A program made the translations under genes and the position numbers. This document shows, one piece after another, positions 18,770 through 28,431 of a DNA stretch of 64,000 bases. The number at the start of each line of letters is the position of its first letter. The stretch's first letter is position 1. This DNA is from Billgrantia tianxiuensis (GTDB lineage Bacteria; Pseudomonadota; Gammaproteobacteria; Pseudomonadales; Halomonadaceae). Location of the stretch: contig NZ_CP035042.1 of the NCBI RefSeq assembly GCF_009834345.1, positions 1,488,001-1,552,000 on the forward strand, written 5' to 3'. The notes beneath the pieces were generated by a model. The model was not told the origin of the DNA, made no database searches, and saw only the letters and a program-made list of their open reading frames with translations.

Positions 18770-19594
18770 ATGTCGCTGCCTCCCTATGCTTCGCCGGTGG
18801 AGAAAGTGTGGTTCTGGACGTTTCGCCTGTTCTGCGGTCTGGTGCTGCTGTTTCTGATTGCGCCGGTGCTGGTGATCATTCCGCTGTCGTTCAGTAGCGG
18901 TTCCTTCCTCACCTATCCGCTGCCGGGCTTCTCGCTGCGCTGGTACGAGGCGATCTTTACCTCCGCGGCATGGATGGGGGCACTGAAGAACAGCCTGATC
19001 GTGGCGCCGCTGGCCACATTGTTGGCGATGATCTTCGGTACCCTGGCCGCGGTGGGCCTCAACCGCGCCGACTTCCCCGGCAAGGGAGCGATCCTGGCAC
19101 TGCTCATCTCGCCGATGGTGGTGCCGCTGGTGATCGTGGCGGTGGGCATGTATTTCTTCTTTGCCCAGGTCGGGCTGCTCAACTCCTATACCGGCCTGGT
19201 GCTGGCCCATACGGTACTGGGTGTGCCCTTCGTGGTGATCACCGTCAACGCCACGCTGCAGGGCTTCGACTTCAACCAGATGCGCGCCGGAGCGAGCCTT
19301 GGCGCCGACCCGGTGCGGGTGTTCTTCACCGTGGTGCTGCCGCAGATCGTGCCCGGCGTGGTATCGGGTGGGTTGTTCGCCTTCGCCACCTCCTTCGACG
19401 AAGTGGTGGTGGCGCTGTTCATTGCCAGCCCCACCGAGCGTACGCTGCCGATCCAGATGTTCTCCGGTATCCGCGAGAACATCAGTCCGGCGATCGCCGC
19501 CATGGCCACCATCCTGATCCTGATCTCGACGCTGCTTTTGGTTACCATGGAGCTGCTGCGACGGCGCAGCGAGAGGTTGAGGGGCAACTCCTGA
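18770..19594 (+). CDS. ABC transporter permease (PotC-like)
   Basis: A 274-residue inner-membrane permease with six predicted helices. The EAA loop reads MRAGASLGADPVRVFFTVVLP, in the position normal for the binding-protein-dependent transporter family. The C-terminus (TLLLVTMELLRRRSERLRG) is basic and cytoplasmic. It starts three bases after the PotB-like gene and is surely its partner. Downstream, a strong GC hairpin separates it from the FAD-dependent oxidase. Confidence 0.92.
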   Translation: MSLPPYASPVEKVWFWTFRLFCGLVLLFLIAPVLVIIPLSFSSGSFLTYPLPGFSLRWYEAIFTSAAWMGALKNSLIVAPLATLLAMIFGTLAAVGLNRADFPGKGAILALLISPMVVPLVIVAVGMYFFFAQVGLLNSYTGLVLAHTVLGVPFVVITVNATLQGFDFNQMRAGASLGADPVRVFFTVVLPQIVPGVVSGGLFAFATSFDEVVVALFIASPTERTLPIQMFSGIRENISPAIAAMATILILISTLLLVTMELLRRRSERLRGNS

Positions 19595-19618
19595 GCCATT
19601 CGCCGCATTCGTCTGTCA

Positions 19619-19643
19619 CTGCGCCCCGTACCGCGGGGCGCAG
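19619..19643. terminator. GC hairpin between transporter and oxidase genes
   Basis: A perfect 10-bp stem CTGCGCCCCG / CGGGGCGCAG with a five-base loop starts 25 bases after the permease stop. There is no T run, so it may attenuate rather than end transcription into the oxidase gene, or protect the upstream mRNA. Confidence 0.4.
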
Positions 19644-19699
19644 TCGTGTCGGTGTCCGAGAGCGATGGTGTTCGGGCACGTGAGAGTCGGAGTCCCTGC

Positions 19700-20827
19700 G
19701 TGAACGATTTCCTGATCATCGGTGGTGGCGTCATCGGCATGCTGACCGCCTGTCAACTGGCCGAGGCTGGCCATGGCGTCACCCTGGTGGAGCGGGGCTA
19801 CTGCGGCCAGGAAGCCTCGTGGGCCGGCGGCGGTATCGTCTCGCCGCTCTACCCCTGGCGCTACAGCGAGCCGGTGTCGCAGCTTGCCCGAAGCGCGGGA
19901 GAGCGCTATGCCGAGATGGCGGCGATGCTGCTCGACGCCACCGGTATCGATATCGAGTACCGCCAGAAGGGACTGCTCTACCTGCGGGTGGACGACGCCG
20001 AGCGGGCTTTCGCCTGGGCGCAGCGGCAGGGCTGGCCACTGGAGAAGGTGGAGGCTTCCTTCATCTATGCCAAGGAGCCTTGGCTGTGCGAAGGGATAGA
20101 CGAAGGCCTGTGGATGCCGACCCTGGGCAGCGTGCGCAATCCGCGACTGTGCCGGGCGCTGCGCGCACGCCTCGAGGCGCTGCCCAACGTTCTTCTGATG
20201 GAGCAGGCCGCCGTGCAGCGGCTGATCGTCGAACGGGGGCGTGCCTGCGGTGTCGAGACCGGGCAGGGGCGCATCGAGGCCGGTCGGGTCATCCTTTGCG
20301 GCGGTGCCTGGAGCGGCGTGCTGCTGGCCGAGCACGACGTGGCGTTACCGGTGCGGCCGGTAAAAGGGCAGATGATGCTATTCGCCACGCCGCCGATGAC
20401 AGGAGGGCGTCAACTGCTCGAGCGCGTGGTGCTGAGCGACGGTCGATATCTGATACCGCGTGGCGATGGTCGGGTGCTGGTCGGCTCCACCCTCGAGCAG
20501 ACCGACTTCGACAAGAGCACCACCGCGGAGGCTCGCGAATCGTTGTGGCACAGCGCCGTTGCCATGCTGCCGGCCCTGGCCGATTGCGAGGTGGAGCAGC
20601 ACTGGGCCGGACTGCGCCCGGGCGCCCCGGATGGTATCCCCTTCATCGGCGAGGTGCCGGGCATCGCTGGGCTCTTCGTCAATGCCGGGCACTATCGCAA
20701 TGGACTGGTGCTGGCCCCGGCGGCAACCCGGCTGCTAGTCGATCTGCTGCTGGGGCGCGAGCCGGCCATCGATCCCGCGCCCTACCGGCCCGCGCGCCTG
20801 GGCGCGGCCGACAGGACAGGCGCCTAG
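19700..20827 (+). CDS. FAD-dependent amine/amino-acid oxidase (DadA/ThiO-like)
   Basis: A 375-residue flavoprotein of the D-amino-acid oxidase family. The N-terminal dinucleotide fold is seen as LIIGGGVIGMLTACQLAEAG with the ribose-binding Glu in TLVERG. SWAGGGIVSPL and the C-terminal FAD block GLFVNAGHYRNGLVLAPA are typical of glycine oxidase (ThiO). The GTG at 19700 begins directly at the FAD motif; the longer frame upstream overlaps a hairpin and was not used. It could be ThiO for thiazole synthesis, but no thiG/thiS genes are near. The location behind a polyamine-type importer suggests oxidation of the imported amine. The stop overlaps the convergent pta stop by four bases. Confidence 0.85.
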   Translation: MNDFLIIGGGVIGMLTACQLAEAGHGVTLVERGYCGQEASWAGGGIVSPLYPWRYSEPVSQLARSAGERYAEMAAMLLDATGIDIEYRQKGLLYLRVDDAERAFAWAQRQGWPLEKVEASFIYAKEPWLCEGIDEGLWMPTLGSVRNPRLCRALRARLEALPNVLLMEQAAVQRLIVERGRACGVETGQGRIEAGRVILCGGAWSGVLLAEHDVALPVRPVKGQMMLFATPPMTGGRQLLERVVLSDGRYLIPRGDGRVLVGSTLEQTDFDKSTTAEARESLWHSAVAMLPALADCEVEQHWAGLRPGAPDGIPFIGEVPGIAGLFVNAGHYRNGLVLAPAATRLLVDLLLGREPAIDPAPYRPARLGAADRTGA

Positions 20828-22998
20828 CCGCGCTGGGCCGCCTGGATCGCGGTCAAGGCGATGGTATAGACGATATCGTCGACGAGCGCGCCGCGCGAGA
20901 GGTCGTTGACCGGCTTGTTGAGGCCTTGCAGCATCGGTCCCACGCTGACCACCCGGGCGCTGCGCTGCACCGCCTTGTAGGTGGTGTTGCCGGTGTTGAG
21001 GTCGGGGAACACGAACACCGTGGCACGGCCCGCCACGGGGGAGTCCGGCGCCTTCTGGCGGCCCACGCTCTCGATGGCGGCGGCGTCGTACTGCAGCGGG
21101 CCGTCGATCAGTAGGTCGGGTGCCAGTTCGCGGGCCAGGCGTGTGGCCTGGCGCACCTTGTCGACGTCGGCGCCGCTGCCGGACTCCCCCGTCGAATAGC
21201 TGATCATGGCTACCCTCGGTTCGATGCCGAAGGCCTGGGCGGAGCGGGCGCTCTGGATGGCGATCTCGGCCAGCGCCTCGGCGTCGGGGTCGGGATTGAC
21301 CGCGCAGTCGCCGTAGACCACGACCTGCTCCGGCAGCAGCATGAAAAAGATCGACGACACTTGTCGATAGCCGGGCGCGGTCTTGATCAACTGGAAGGCG
21401 GGACGCACGGTGTTGGCGGTGGTATGAATGGCGCCGGACACCAGCCCGTCGACCTCGTCGAGCTGTAGCATCATGGTGCCGAGCACCACGTTGTCCTGCA
21501 ACTGGTCCTCTGCCGTCAGCTCGTTCACCTTGCCGCGGCGACGCTCCACCATCGGTGCGACGTAACGGCTGCGAATCTGCTCGGGATCGAGGATCTCGAG
21601 CCCTTCCGGCAGCTCGATCCCACGGTTGCGGGCGACCTCCTCGACCTCCTCGCGGCGGGCCAGCAGCACGCAGTTGGCGATGCCGCGACGCTGGCAGATG
21701 GCGGCGGCCTCCACGGTACGCGGCTCATTGCCTTCCGGCAGGATGATGCGCCGGTTGGCGCGCTGGGCCAGCTTGACCAGCTGATGACGAAAAGCCGAAG
21801 GCGACAGCCGCCGTGCAAAGCCACGGCTCAGGTGGTCCTTGAGCCACTGCAGGTCCAGGTGGCCGGCGACGAAACGCGTTACCTGCTCGGCGCGCTCCAG
21901 GTCGTCCATGGGGATGTCGTTGCTCATCCGGCCCAGGTTCTTGGCCGTGGTGAAGCTGTCGGTATCGACTGCCAGCACCGGCATGCCGGTCTTCAGCGCC
22001 GGGCGGCACATCTCGATCATGTTGTCGTTGGGCATGAAGCCGTTGGTCAGCAGCACGCCGGCCATGGGTACGCCGTTCATGGTGGCCAGCGCCGAGGCCA
22101 GCACGATGTCGTCGCGGTCACCCGAGGTGACGATCAGGCTCCCCGGGCGGAATACGTGCAGGGCATTGGCGGCGCTGCGGGCACATAGGCTGGTAGAGAG
22201 TACCCGGCGGTTGGCGGCGTCGCCCTCGTTGAGAAAGCGCGCATCGAGCGCCCGGGCCACATCGAGCACGCGCGGTGCGGTCAGGGCCGGGTTGTAGGGC
22301 ACCACGCCGATCAGGTGGAAGCGGTCGGTGGCCAGCGCCGGCGAGTGACGGCGGAACTCGGCAAGGAAATCGTCATCGAGCAGCACGCTGCTGGTGCCAG
22401 GGGCCAGGGCCGGTTCCTCGGCGCCGGGCAGATTCTGCATGCGCATCAGGATGCAGCCCAGGGTCCGTGTGGAACCCACTCCACCGAAGGCTTGTGCGTG
22501 CATGTCGAGCTGTTCGGCCAAGGCACCGGGAGCGGCGGCATCGCCGCTGCCGACCAGGACGATACGCGCGTTGAGGGCGTGGGCCAGCTGGGCATTGAGC
22601 TGGGTCGCATAGGTGCCATGCGCGGTGGGAACCACCCCCTCCACCACGATCAGGTCGGGCATGCTGGCGGGGTCGTCGCCCACCGCCTGGTCATAGAGTT
22701 CGATGACCTGCTCCATGAGCACGTCGAGGCGGTCCTGGCGCAACAGGCGCTCCAAGTCGCCCTGGGCGATGGGAGCTGGCGGGCGCAGTCCGAGGGTACT
22801 GCTGACCAGGGCGGTGGAGCGGTCGGGGCCAGGGCCGTTGAGCTCGTCCTGGCGGAACGGCTTGAGAAAGCCGGTCTTGAGGCCGATGGTATCGAGTGCC
22901 TGCATCAGGCCCAGGCTGGCCGAGGTCAGGCCGACACCGACAGCGGTCGGTACCATCAGCAGCACCTGAGAGTGGGAACGTATGTCGCGTGGCGTCAT
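20824..22998 (-). CDS. pta: Phosphate acetyltransferase (long form)
   Basis: A 724-residue phosphotransacetylase that interconverts acetyl-CoA and acetyl phosphate. It has the long three-part layout: an N-terminal BioD-like domain ([20 protein letters not shown]), a central DRTGG domain ([20 protein letters not shown]) and the C-terminal catalytic PTA_PTB domain ([37 protein letters not shown]). The start [11 protein letters not shown] overlaps the stop of ackA by four bases, showing translational coupling. Confidence 0.96.
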   Translation of the reverse strand: MTPRDIRSHSQVLLMVPTAVGVGLTSASLGLMQALDTIGLKTGFLKPFRQDELNGPGPDRSTALVSSTLGLRPPAPIAQGDLERLLRQDRLDVLMEQVIELYDQAVGDDPASMPDLIVVEGVVPTAHGTYATQLNAQLAHALNARIVLVGSGDAAAPGALAEQLDMHAQAFGGVGSTRTLGCILMRMQNLPGAEEPALAPGTSSVLLDDDFLAEFRRHSPALATDRFHLIGVVPYNPALTAPRVLDVARALDARFLNEGDAANRRVLSTSLCARSAANALHVFRPGSLIVTSGDRDDIVLASALATMNGVPMAGVLLTNGFMPNDNMIEMCRPALKTGMPVLAVDTDSFTTAKNLGRMSNDIPMDDLERAEQVTRFVAGHLDLQWLKDHLSRGFARRLSPSAFRHQLVKLAQRANRRIILPEGNEPRTVEAAAICQRRGIANCVLLARREEVEEVARNRGIELPEGLEILDPEQIRSRYVAPMVERRRGKVNELTAEDQLQDNVVLGTMMLQLDEVDGLVSGAIHTTANTVRPAFQLIKTAPGYRQVSSIFFMLLPEQVVVYGDCAVNPDPDAEALAEIAIQSARSAQAFGIEPRVAMISYSTGESGSGADVDKVRQATRLARELAPDLLIDGPLQYDAAAIESVGRQKAPDSPVAGRATVFVFPDLNTGNTTYKAVQRSARVVSVGPMLQGLNKPVNDLSRGALVDDIVYTIALTAIQAAQRG

Positions 22999-24176
22999 GC
23001 GGAGATCTCTTGCAGGCGTTGACGGGTTTCGTTGGCGATCTGGCCCTCTTCGTCGGTGGGAATGACCCACAGCTGGCGTCCTCCGGCGTCGATGCGTCCT
23101 TCACGCCCCCTGACCGTCTCGCTGTTGACGGTGCGATTCAGCTGCAGGCCGAAGTGGGGCAGCAGGGCAATCACCCGCTCGCGAACCGGCGCGGAGTTTT
23201 CGCCGATCCCGCCGGTGAATACCAGGCCGTCGAGGCGCGGCAGGGCGCAACTGAGTGCTGCCAGTGATTTGGCGATGCGGTAACAGAACACCTCGAGGGT
23301 AAGGGCTGCACCCGGATGCCCCTGTGACTCGGCCGCTTCCAGTTCGCGCATGTCGTTGGTCAATCCCGAGAGCCCCAGCAGGCCGCTGTTGCGATTGAGT
23401 ACCTCGTCGATGCGCTCGAGCGACCAGCCGAGCTGGCGCGACAAGTGCGCATGCAGCCCGGGGTCGACATCGCCGCTACGGGTGCCCATTGCCACGCCTT
23501 CCAGCGGGGTGAGCCCCATGCTGGTATCGAGACTTCGGCCCTGCCATACCGCACAGGTGGAGCAACCGTTACCCAGATGAGCGGTGAGCCAGCCACCCCC
23601 CTCGAGGCCACTCAACGCATCGGCACGCCGGCTGACGTAGGCGTGGCTGGTGCCATGAAAGCCATAGCGGCGGATGGCGTGGTCGCGATAGAGCGCCTCG
23701 GGCAAGGCATAGCGATAGGCTCGCGCTGGCAGCGTCTGGTGAAAGGCGGTATCGAACACCGCTACCTGGGGCAGATCGGGGAACAGCCGGCGGGTGGCGG
23801 CTACCCCCTCCAGGTTGGCCGGGTTGTGCAGCGGCGCCAATGCCGAGGTCTGCTCGATGGCGGCGACTACGTCATCATCGATCAATGCGGCGCGGGTGAA
23901 ACGTTCACCACCGTGCACGATGCGGTGTCCTACCGCGACCGGCCGGTGTCTCTCCAAGCGGTCGAGAATGGCTTCCAGCGCCCGGGTGTGATCGGCCTCG
24001 CCGAGGGCCTGGGAAAAGGATTCGCCACGACTGTCGATGCCCTTGAGCCGGGCATCACCGCCGCTACCCAGGCGTTCCGCCAGCCCGGCCAGGCGTGGCT
24101 GGTCCGGTGCGGATGGCACCAGGGCATATTTGATAGACGACGAACCACAGTTGATGACCAGTACCGGGGCGTTCAT
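22995..24176 (-). CDS. ackA: Acetate kinase
   Basis: A 393-residue acetate kinase, which makes acetyl phosphate and ADP from acetate and ATP (reversible). Seen: [13 protein letters not shown] at the start (nucleotide phosphate loop), [19 protein letters not shown] with the conserved substrate-binding Arg, [12 protein letters not shown] with the catalytic His, and [17 protein letters not shown] near the C-terminus. It is first in the ackA-pta operon. The spacer upstream holds an inverted repeat and the divergent DMT transporter gene. Confidence 0.96.
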   Translation of the reverse strand: MNAPVLVINCGSSSIKYALVPSAPDQPRLAGLAERLGSGGDARLKGIDSRGESFSQALGEADHTRALEAILDRLERHRPVAVGHRIVHGGERFTRAALIDDDVVAAIEQTSALAPLHNPANLEGVAATRRLFPDLPQVAVFDTAFHQTLPARAYRYALPEALYRDHAIRRYGFHGTSHAYVSRRADALSGLEGGGWLTAHLGNGCSTCAVWQGRSLDTSMGLTPLEGVAMGTRSGDVDPGLHAHLSRQLGWSLERIDEVLNRNSGLLGLSGLTNDMRELEAAESQGHPGAALTLEVFCYRIAKSLAALSCALPRLDGLVFTGGIGENSAPVRERVIALLPHFGLQLNRTVNSETVRGREGRIDAGGRQLWVIPTDEEGQIANETRQRLQEISA

Positions 24177-24209
24177 CGGGGCTCCGCATGGATGAGAGTG
24201 TAGTGGCAG

Positions 24210-24234
24210 GATAGACGTAAGACTTTAGTCTATC
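24210..24234. promoter_or_regulatory. Inverted repeat between ackA and divergent DMT gene
   Basis: GATAGAC at 24210-24216 is inverted as GTCTATC at 24228-24234 around an 11-base centre, which itself contains the imperfect palindrome AGACTTTAGTCT. It lies 34 bases upstream of ackA in the only spacer serving two divergent genes, so it is a plausible operator; no regulator is encoded next to it. Confidence 0.45.
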
Positions 24235-24340
24235 ATCCCGTTATCGCCATCGGACCTGCCCCAGGTCAAGCGCGCACTTTATTAGCCGTCTATCGAAAAT
24301 GCTGGCATGCTGATGGTCTTTTACTCCGCTGGATATCGCC

Positions 24341-25270
24341 ATGACGACTGACACTGCGGTGCTTGGTAGTGCATCGCTGCTGCCGCGCCACTTCGCCGTA
24401 TTGCTGTTGGCCTCCGTTGCCACCCTGTTCGCCGGTAATCATGTCGCGGCCCGCCTGGCGTTCGACGAGGGCACCGGGCTGCTGCTCGCCGTGCTGGTGC
24501 GCTCCGCCGTGGCTCTCAGCGTGCTGGCAGTGCTGTTTCTGCTGCAGCGCAAGCGCTTCGCCTTTCCGGCCGGCGCGGGCCGCTGGCAGCTGTTGGCAGG
24601 ACTGATGGTCGCGATCCAGAGCCTTTGCCTCTATTCGGCGGTGGCGCGCATTCCGGTGGTGGTCGCGCTGCTGTTGATGAATACCTTTCCCATCCAACTG
24701 GCGCTATTGACCTGGGCGCTGGGAGGTCCGCGCCCGACGCTGCGCGCCGCGCTGATCATGGCGGCGATCCTGGTCGGGCTGGTGGTGGTGCTAGACGTAC
24801 CCGCCTGGCTGGCTTCGCCCGAGTCCCTCGGGCCTGACTGGCTGCCCGGCGTGGCTTTCGGGCTGGGAGCGGCGGCGGCTTTCTCCGGCGCCCTGTGGAT
24901 CACCGAGCACCACCTGGGCGAGGTGGGCAGTACCCTGCGCAGCCTGTTGACCATGCTCACCGTTCTGGTAGTGATGGTCGTTGCCGGGGCTCTGCACCTG
25001 GTGCCGGGCGGCATGGCGCTGCCGGCTAGCGGTACGGGGTGGGGGGCGCTGGCAGCGCTGGCGCTGCTCTATAGCGTGGCTTTCTCAGTGCTGTTCATCA
25101 GCGTGCCGCGGCTGGAGATGGCGCGCAATGCGCCGGTGATGAATGTCGAGCCAGTGGCCTCGTTGTTGCTGGGCTATCTCGTACTGGGGCAGATGCTTTC
25201 GGGGACGCAACTGATCGGTGGCGCGATCGTGCTGGGCGGCATCGTCGTGCTGAGCCTATCGCCACGTTGA
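24341..25270 (+). CDS. DMT-superfamily (EamA) transporter
   Basis: A 309-residue inner-membrane protein with ten predicted helices in two EamA repeats (about residues 15-145 and 165-305). Seen: the loop LLLMNTFPIQLALLTWALGG at the end of the first repeat and MNVEPVASLLLGYLVLGQ at the end of the second, both typical of EamA exporters. Substrate is unknown; family members export amino acids and metabolites. It is transcribed divergently from ackA. Confidence 0.88.
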   Translation: MTTDTAVLGSASLLPRHFAVLLLASVATLFAGNHVAARLAFDEGTGLLLAVLVRSAVALSVLAVLFLLQRKRFAFPAGAGRWQLLAGLMVAIQSLCLYSAVARIPVVVALLLMNTFPIQLALLTWALGGPRPTLRAALIMAAILVGLVVVLDVPAWLASPESLGPDWLPGVAFGLGAAAAFSGALWITEHHLGEVGSTLRSLLTMLTVLVVMVVAGALHLVPGGMALPASGTGWGALAALALLYSVAFSVLFISVPRLEMARNAPVMNVEPVASLLLGYLVLGQMLSGTQLIGGAIVLGGIVVLSLSPR

Positions 25271-25367
25271 GCCTGTGCCGAACGTAGATTCGTCTTGCAG
25301 ACATTCGGACTCTGTACCAGACTTGTTAGCGATGTATGGAAACACTGTTTCTTAATGGAGGTGCGAT

Positions 25368-25870
25368 ATGAAACTGCTAGCCGTACCCGCTGCTGTGTTG
25401 ATGGCCACCGCCTTCGCTTCCTCGGCCCAGGCCCAGCAGTATCAGATGCCCATGTACCCCAGGCCTATGTCGGTGCCGACGCCATGTTCTGGGAGCTCGA
25501 TCCCGACCGGGGCCCTTCGGCCGATTCCGTGGGGCTGCGTCTCAACGGCGGGATGAAGTTCAACGACTATCTCGCCGCCGAGGCTCACCTTGGCACCGGT
25601 GGTTCCGATGGGGCGGTCGATCTGGAGTACCTCGTCGGTGCCTACGCCAAGGGGATTCTGCCGGTTTCGCAGGAGTTCCGCCTGTATGGCCTGGCGGGCT
25701 TCACCGAGGTGGATTTCGACATTGATCGTGAAAGCGGCTTCTCCTACGGTGGCGGTGCCGAATTCGACGTGGCGCCTAACCTGGCGATCGGTGCCGATTA
25801 TATGCGTTATCTGGATAAGTCGGATTATACCTTCGATGCTGCCAGCGTTGGCGTGCGCTATCGTTTCTGA
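25368..25870 (+). CDS. Small outer-membrane beta-barrel protein (frameshifted here)
   Basis: The signal peptide (KLLAVPAAVLMATAFASSAQA) is followed by QQYQMPMYP. The frame then breaks in CCCC at 25458-25461. One added C gives QAYVGADAMFWELD, and the second part continues with alternating beta strands to the C-terminal aromatic end VGVRYRF, typical of outer-membrane barrels. The repaired protein is 167 residues, about eight strands, like OmpA/OmpW-type small porins. Its role is unknown. A good terminator follows. Confidence 0.82.
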
Positions 25871-25899
25871 GTGACTTCACTTGCTAGACCAAAGAATCG

Positions 25900-25934
25900 T
25901 TGCCCCCAGGCCTTGGCCGGGGGCAAATTCTTTC
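25900..25934 (+). terminator. Rho-independent terminator after outer-membrane gene
   Basis: TTGCCCCC pairs with GGGGGCAA, with an inner AGGCC/GGCC extension, followed by ATTCTTT. It starts 30 bases after the stop codon. Confidence 0.75.
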
Positions 25935-26237
25935 ATGGCGATAGGGCAACCATATCCTGGGTTTTCCTGCTCGATGGTAAAGTTTAATGAGTATTTGCTT
26001 GTCGCTATACGGTATCCAATAAACGAAGCCTCTGCTGGTATATAGGTATGAGAATTGCGATTATTGCCTGAAGCGGGCTGAGGCTGGGTCAGGCGATATG
26101 ACATAGCCCGCAGGTAGTCGGAGGAACTTCAGGCACGGGACAGGCCATAGAAGACCAGAGTTGGAAAATGGAATCGCCCTGCCTCAGGACGAAGTGGGGA
26201 TAAAAAATAGAAATTCCACTCTAAAGAATGGTTAATT
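25935..26237. other. AT-rich spacer before the GGDEF-EAL gene
   Basis: About 300 bases of noticeably lower GC than the surroundings. A 75-codon frame on the minus strand lacks coding character. Nothing recognisable as an RNA gene was found; the stretch probably holds the promoter and leader of the GGDEF-EAL gene. The end (AAAAAATAGAAATTCCACTC) is AT-rich and has no strong ribosome-binding site. Confidence 0.4.
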
Positions 26238-28333
26238 ATGCCTGAAAGTACGACACCTGAAGCAGGATCAGGTTCCTCGATAGAAAATTATATACGCTCC
26301 ATTGGCCGATACTATATCGGTGCCGCCATTATCATGACGTTGCTCATCGGCGCAACGTACTTGACGGTCAGGGTGGCACTCGAACGGCATGCGATACAGC
26401 AGGAGATCAGCTTCCTTTCCGGTCATCAGTTCATTCGCTTCCAGCAGCTCGCCAACCAGACCAGGGCCGTCATGCGAGCATCGGCGGACCCTAGCATCCC
26501 GGAATACATCATCAGCCCAATGCTGGAGGAAGTTCGCGAAGCTATTGGTGATATTCGTTCCACCATGACGCTGCTGGAACGTGACCAGAAGAAGCTCGAC
26601 AAGAACCTTCTCGAACGCATCAATTCTCGAGGAGAGGATAGAAAAGACATCTTTCTCGAGCTTCATTGGCGGCTCGAGGAATTTCTTTCCCGTGCCGAGA
26701 GAATCATCGATTCCAGCCACGAAGATCGCAGGCGACGATACGCTTTCTGGGGCCCCATCGACTTTGCCACTACGACCGATGGCCAGTTGATGCGCCATTT
26801 CAACGACCTCATTCAACATGCTCATGATCGCAGCGTCTCCAGTATCGGTAATGCCAAGTCAATCAGCACGGCCTTTCTGCTGATGCTCGCAGCGGTGCTG
26901 ATCCTGGCGAGTACCTTCCTGTTTTACCCACTATTACGGAGGTTACGAAGCGAACACCGCCGGAAGATGAGCTACGAACATGAGCTCACCCACCTCGCCC
27001 AGACGGACTCGCTCACGGCGCTGAGGAATCGCTCGTTCTTCAATTCGGCACTGCGTACCCTGTTTCGAGGCTTCAACACAGATGGCAAGGGATTTTCCCT
27101 GCTTCTGGTCGATCTTGATCACTTCAAGGCAATCAACGATAGCTTTGGTCACCCGGCTGGTGATGCCACGCTTCTCCATGTGTCGCGTGCGTTCCGAAGC
27201 GTCTTTCGACGCGATGATGTCATTGCCCGCATAGGAGGCGATGAGTTTGCCATCCTCCTGCCGGGGCTGGATGACGAAACGAAGCTCAACGCCATTGCCG
27301 AGCGCGTAGCCAGCATGATCGCGAGGGAGTTTGTATTCGAAGGCAATACGTTGCGGATATCGGCCAGCGTGGGCGGTGCCATGGTGCCCTATCACGCCAC
27401 GGATGAAACCGGCCTGATCCGTGTGGCGGACTTGGCGCTTTATGCGGCCAAGTCGGAAAGAAACAGAGCCGTCATCTTCGACAAGGATGCCCTCGCTTCA
27501 CAATTGGAGCAAAGCGAGCTGTCCGCAGCGCTTGCCTGCGCTGCCGATCGCGACGAGTTCGTCGTTCATTACCAACCCAAGGTTTGTCTGGATACAGGTC
27601 GCCATTTGGGCTTCGAGGCGCTGGTTCGTTGGCAGCATCCCTCTCTCGGGTTGCTTGCCCCAGGCGCTTTTTTGCCGTTGATGGAGGATCCCGGCTCATT
27701 GGCGAAATGACCCGTGCGGTAGCAAGGGGAGTTTGCCGCGATCTCCAGGCCTGGAAAAAAGCAGGGCTCTTGCCTGGGCCCGTGGCCATCAACCTCCCAG
27801 AGGCATTGCTCATCAACGACAACGGCTTTGACATGTTGGCTTCGGCCATCCATGAGCATGGGCTCGACTGGTGCGACATTTCTGTCGAAGTGACGGAGGA
27901 CGTCTTTCTCAACCGCTATGCCGATCTCATGCGTGCAACGATGACCCGTTTCCGCGAGCACGGTGTCTCCATTGCCCTGGACGATTTCGGAACCGGCTTC
28001 GCCTCGCTCCTTCACTTGCGTGACTTCCCCTTCGATGAGTTGAAGATCGATCGCGGCTTCATTGCCGATATCGGCTTGGACGACCGCTCGGAACAGATCA
28101 TACGGGCCATGCTCGATCTGTCGCGCAATCTGGGCAAGCGCTGCGTTGCCGAGGGGATTGAAACCGAAGCCCAGCGGGAATACCTGCTGGAGATGGGGTG
28201 TGAAATAGGACAAGGATACTTGTTCGCCAAACCGATGTCGGGCAATGACGTCAGGGAGCATTGGCTCAAGTCGCCCGGTGCAGGCTGGAATCGGAAAACA
28301 GGAAGAGAAGCGTGCCGCAGCAGCGGTGGATAA
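26238..28333 (+). CDS. Membrane GGDEF-EAL c-di-GMP protein (frameshifted here)
   Basis: A membrane-anchored sensor for cyclic di-GMP. Helix 1 (about residues 26-46) and helix 2 (about 213-235) enclose a ~165-residue periplasmic sensing domain. The GGDEF domain has the intact motif ARIGGDEFAILLP, with an inhibitory-site RRDD five residues before GGDEF. The EAL domain shows FEALVRWQHP, VEVTEDVF and ALDDFGTGFASL. The frame breaks in GG at 27693-27694; one more G gives EDPGLIGEMTRAVARG. The repaired protein is 698 residues. Both catalytic motifs look intact, so either synthesis or hydrolysis is possible. The solute-binding protein gene follows 98 bases downstream. Confidence 0.9.
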
Positions 28334-28431
28334 CCAGACGGTAGCTTCCGGATCGCGTTGAAAACGTGATTGCCCGAACACTATGTAACGCAGACGGTTT
28401 TCGGCAGAGCCTAGAACAAGAAGGAAACTCC

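Noticed and set aside
17564..19210. 548-codon open frame antisense to both permease genes
   Set aside because: It is Gln/His/Arg-rich low-complexity sequence typical of GC-rich antisense frames, while the opposite strand encodes clear permeases.
25877..26104. 75-codon minus-strand frame in the AT-rich spacer
   Set aside because: No ribosome-binding site or recognisable motif, and it crosses the terminator of the outer-membrane gene.
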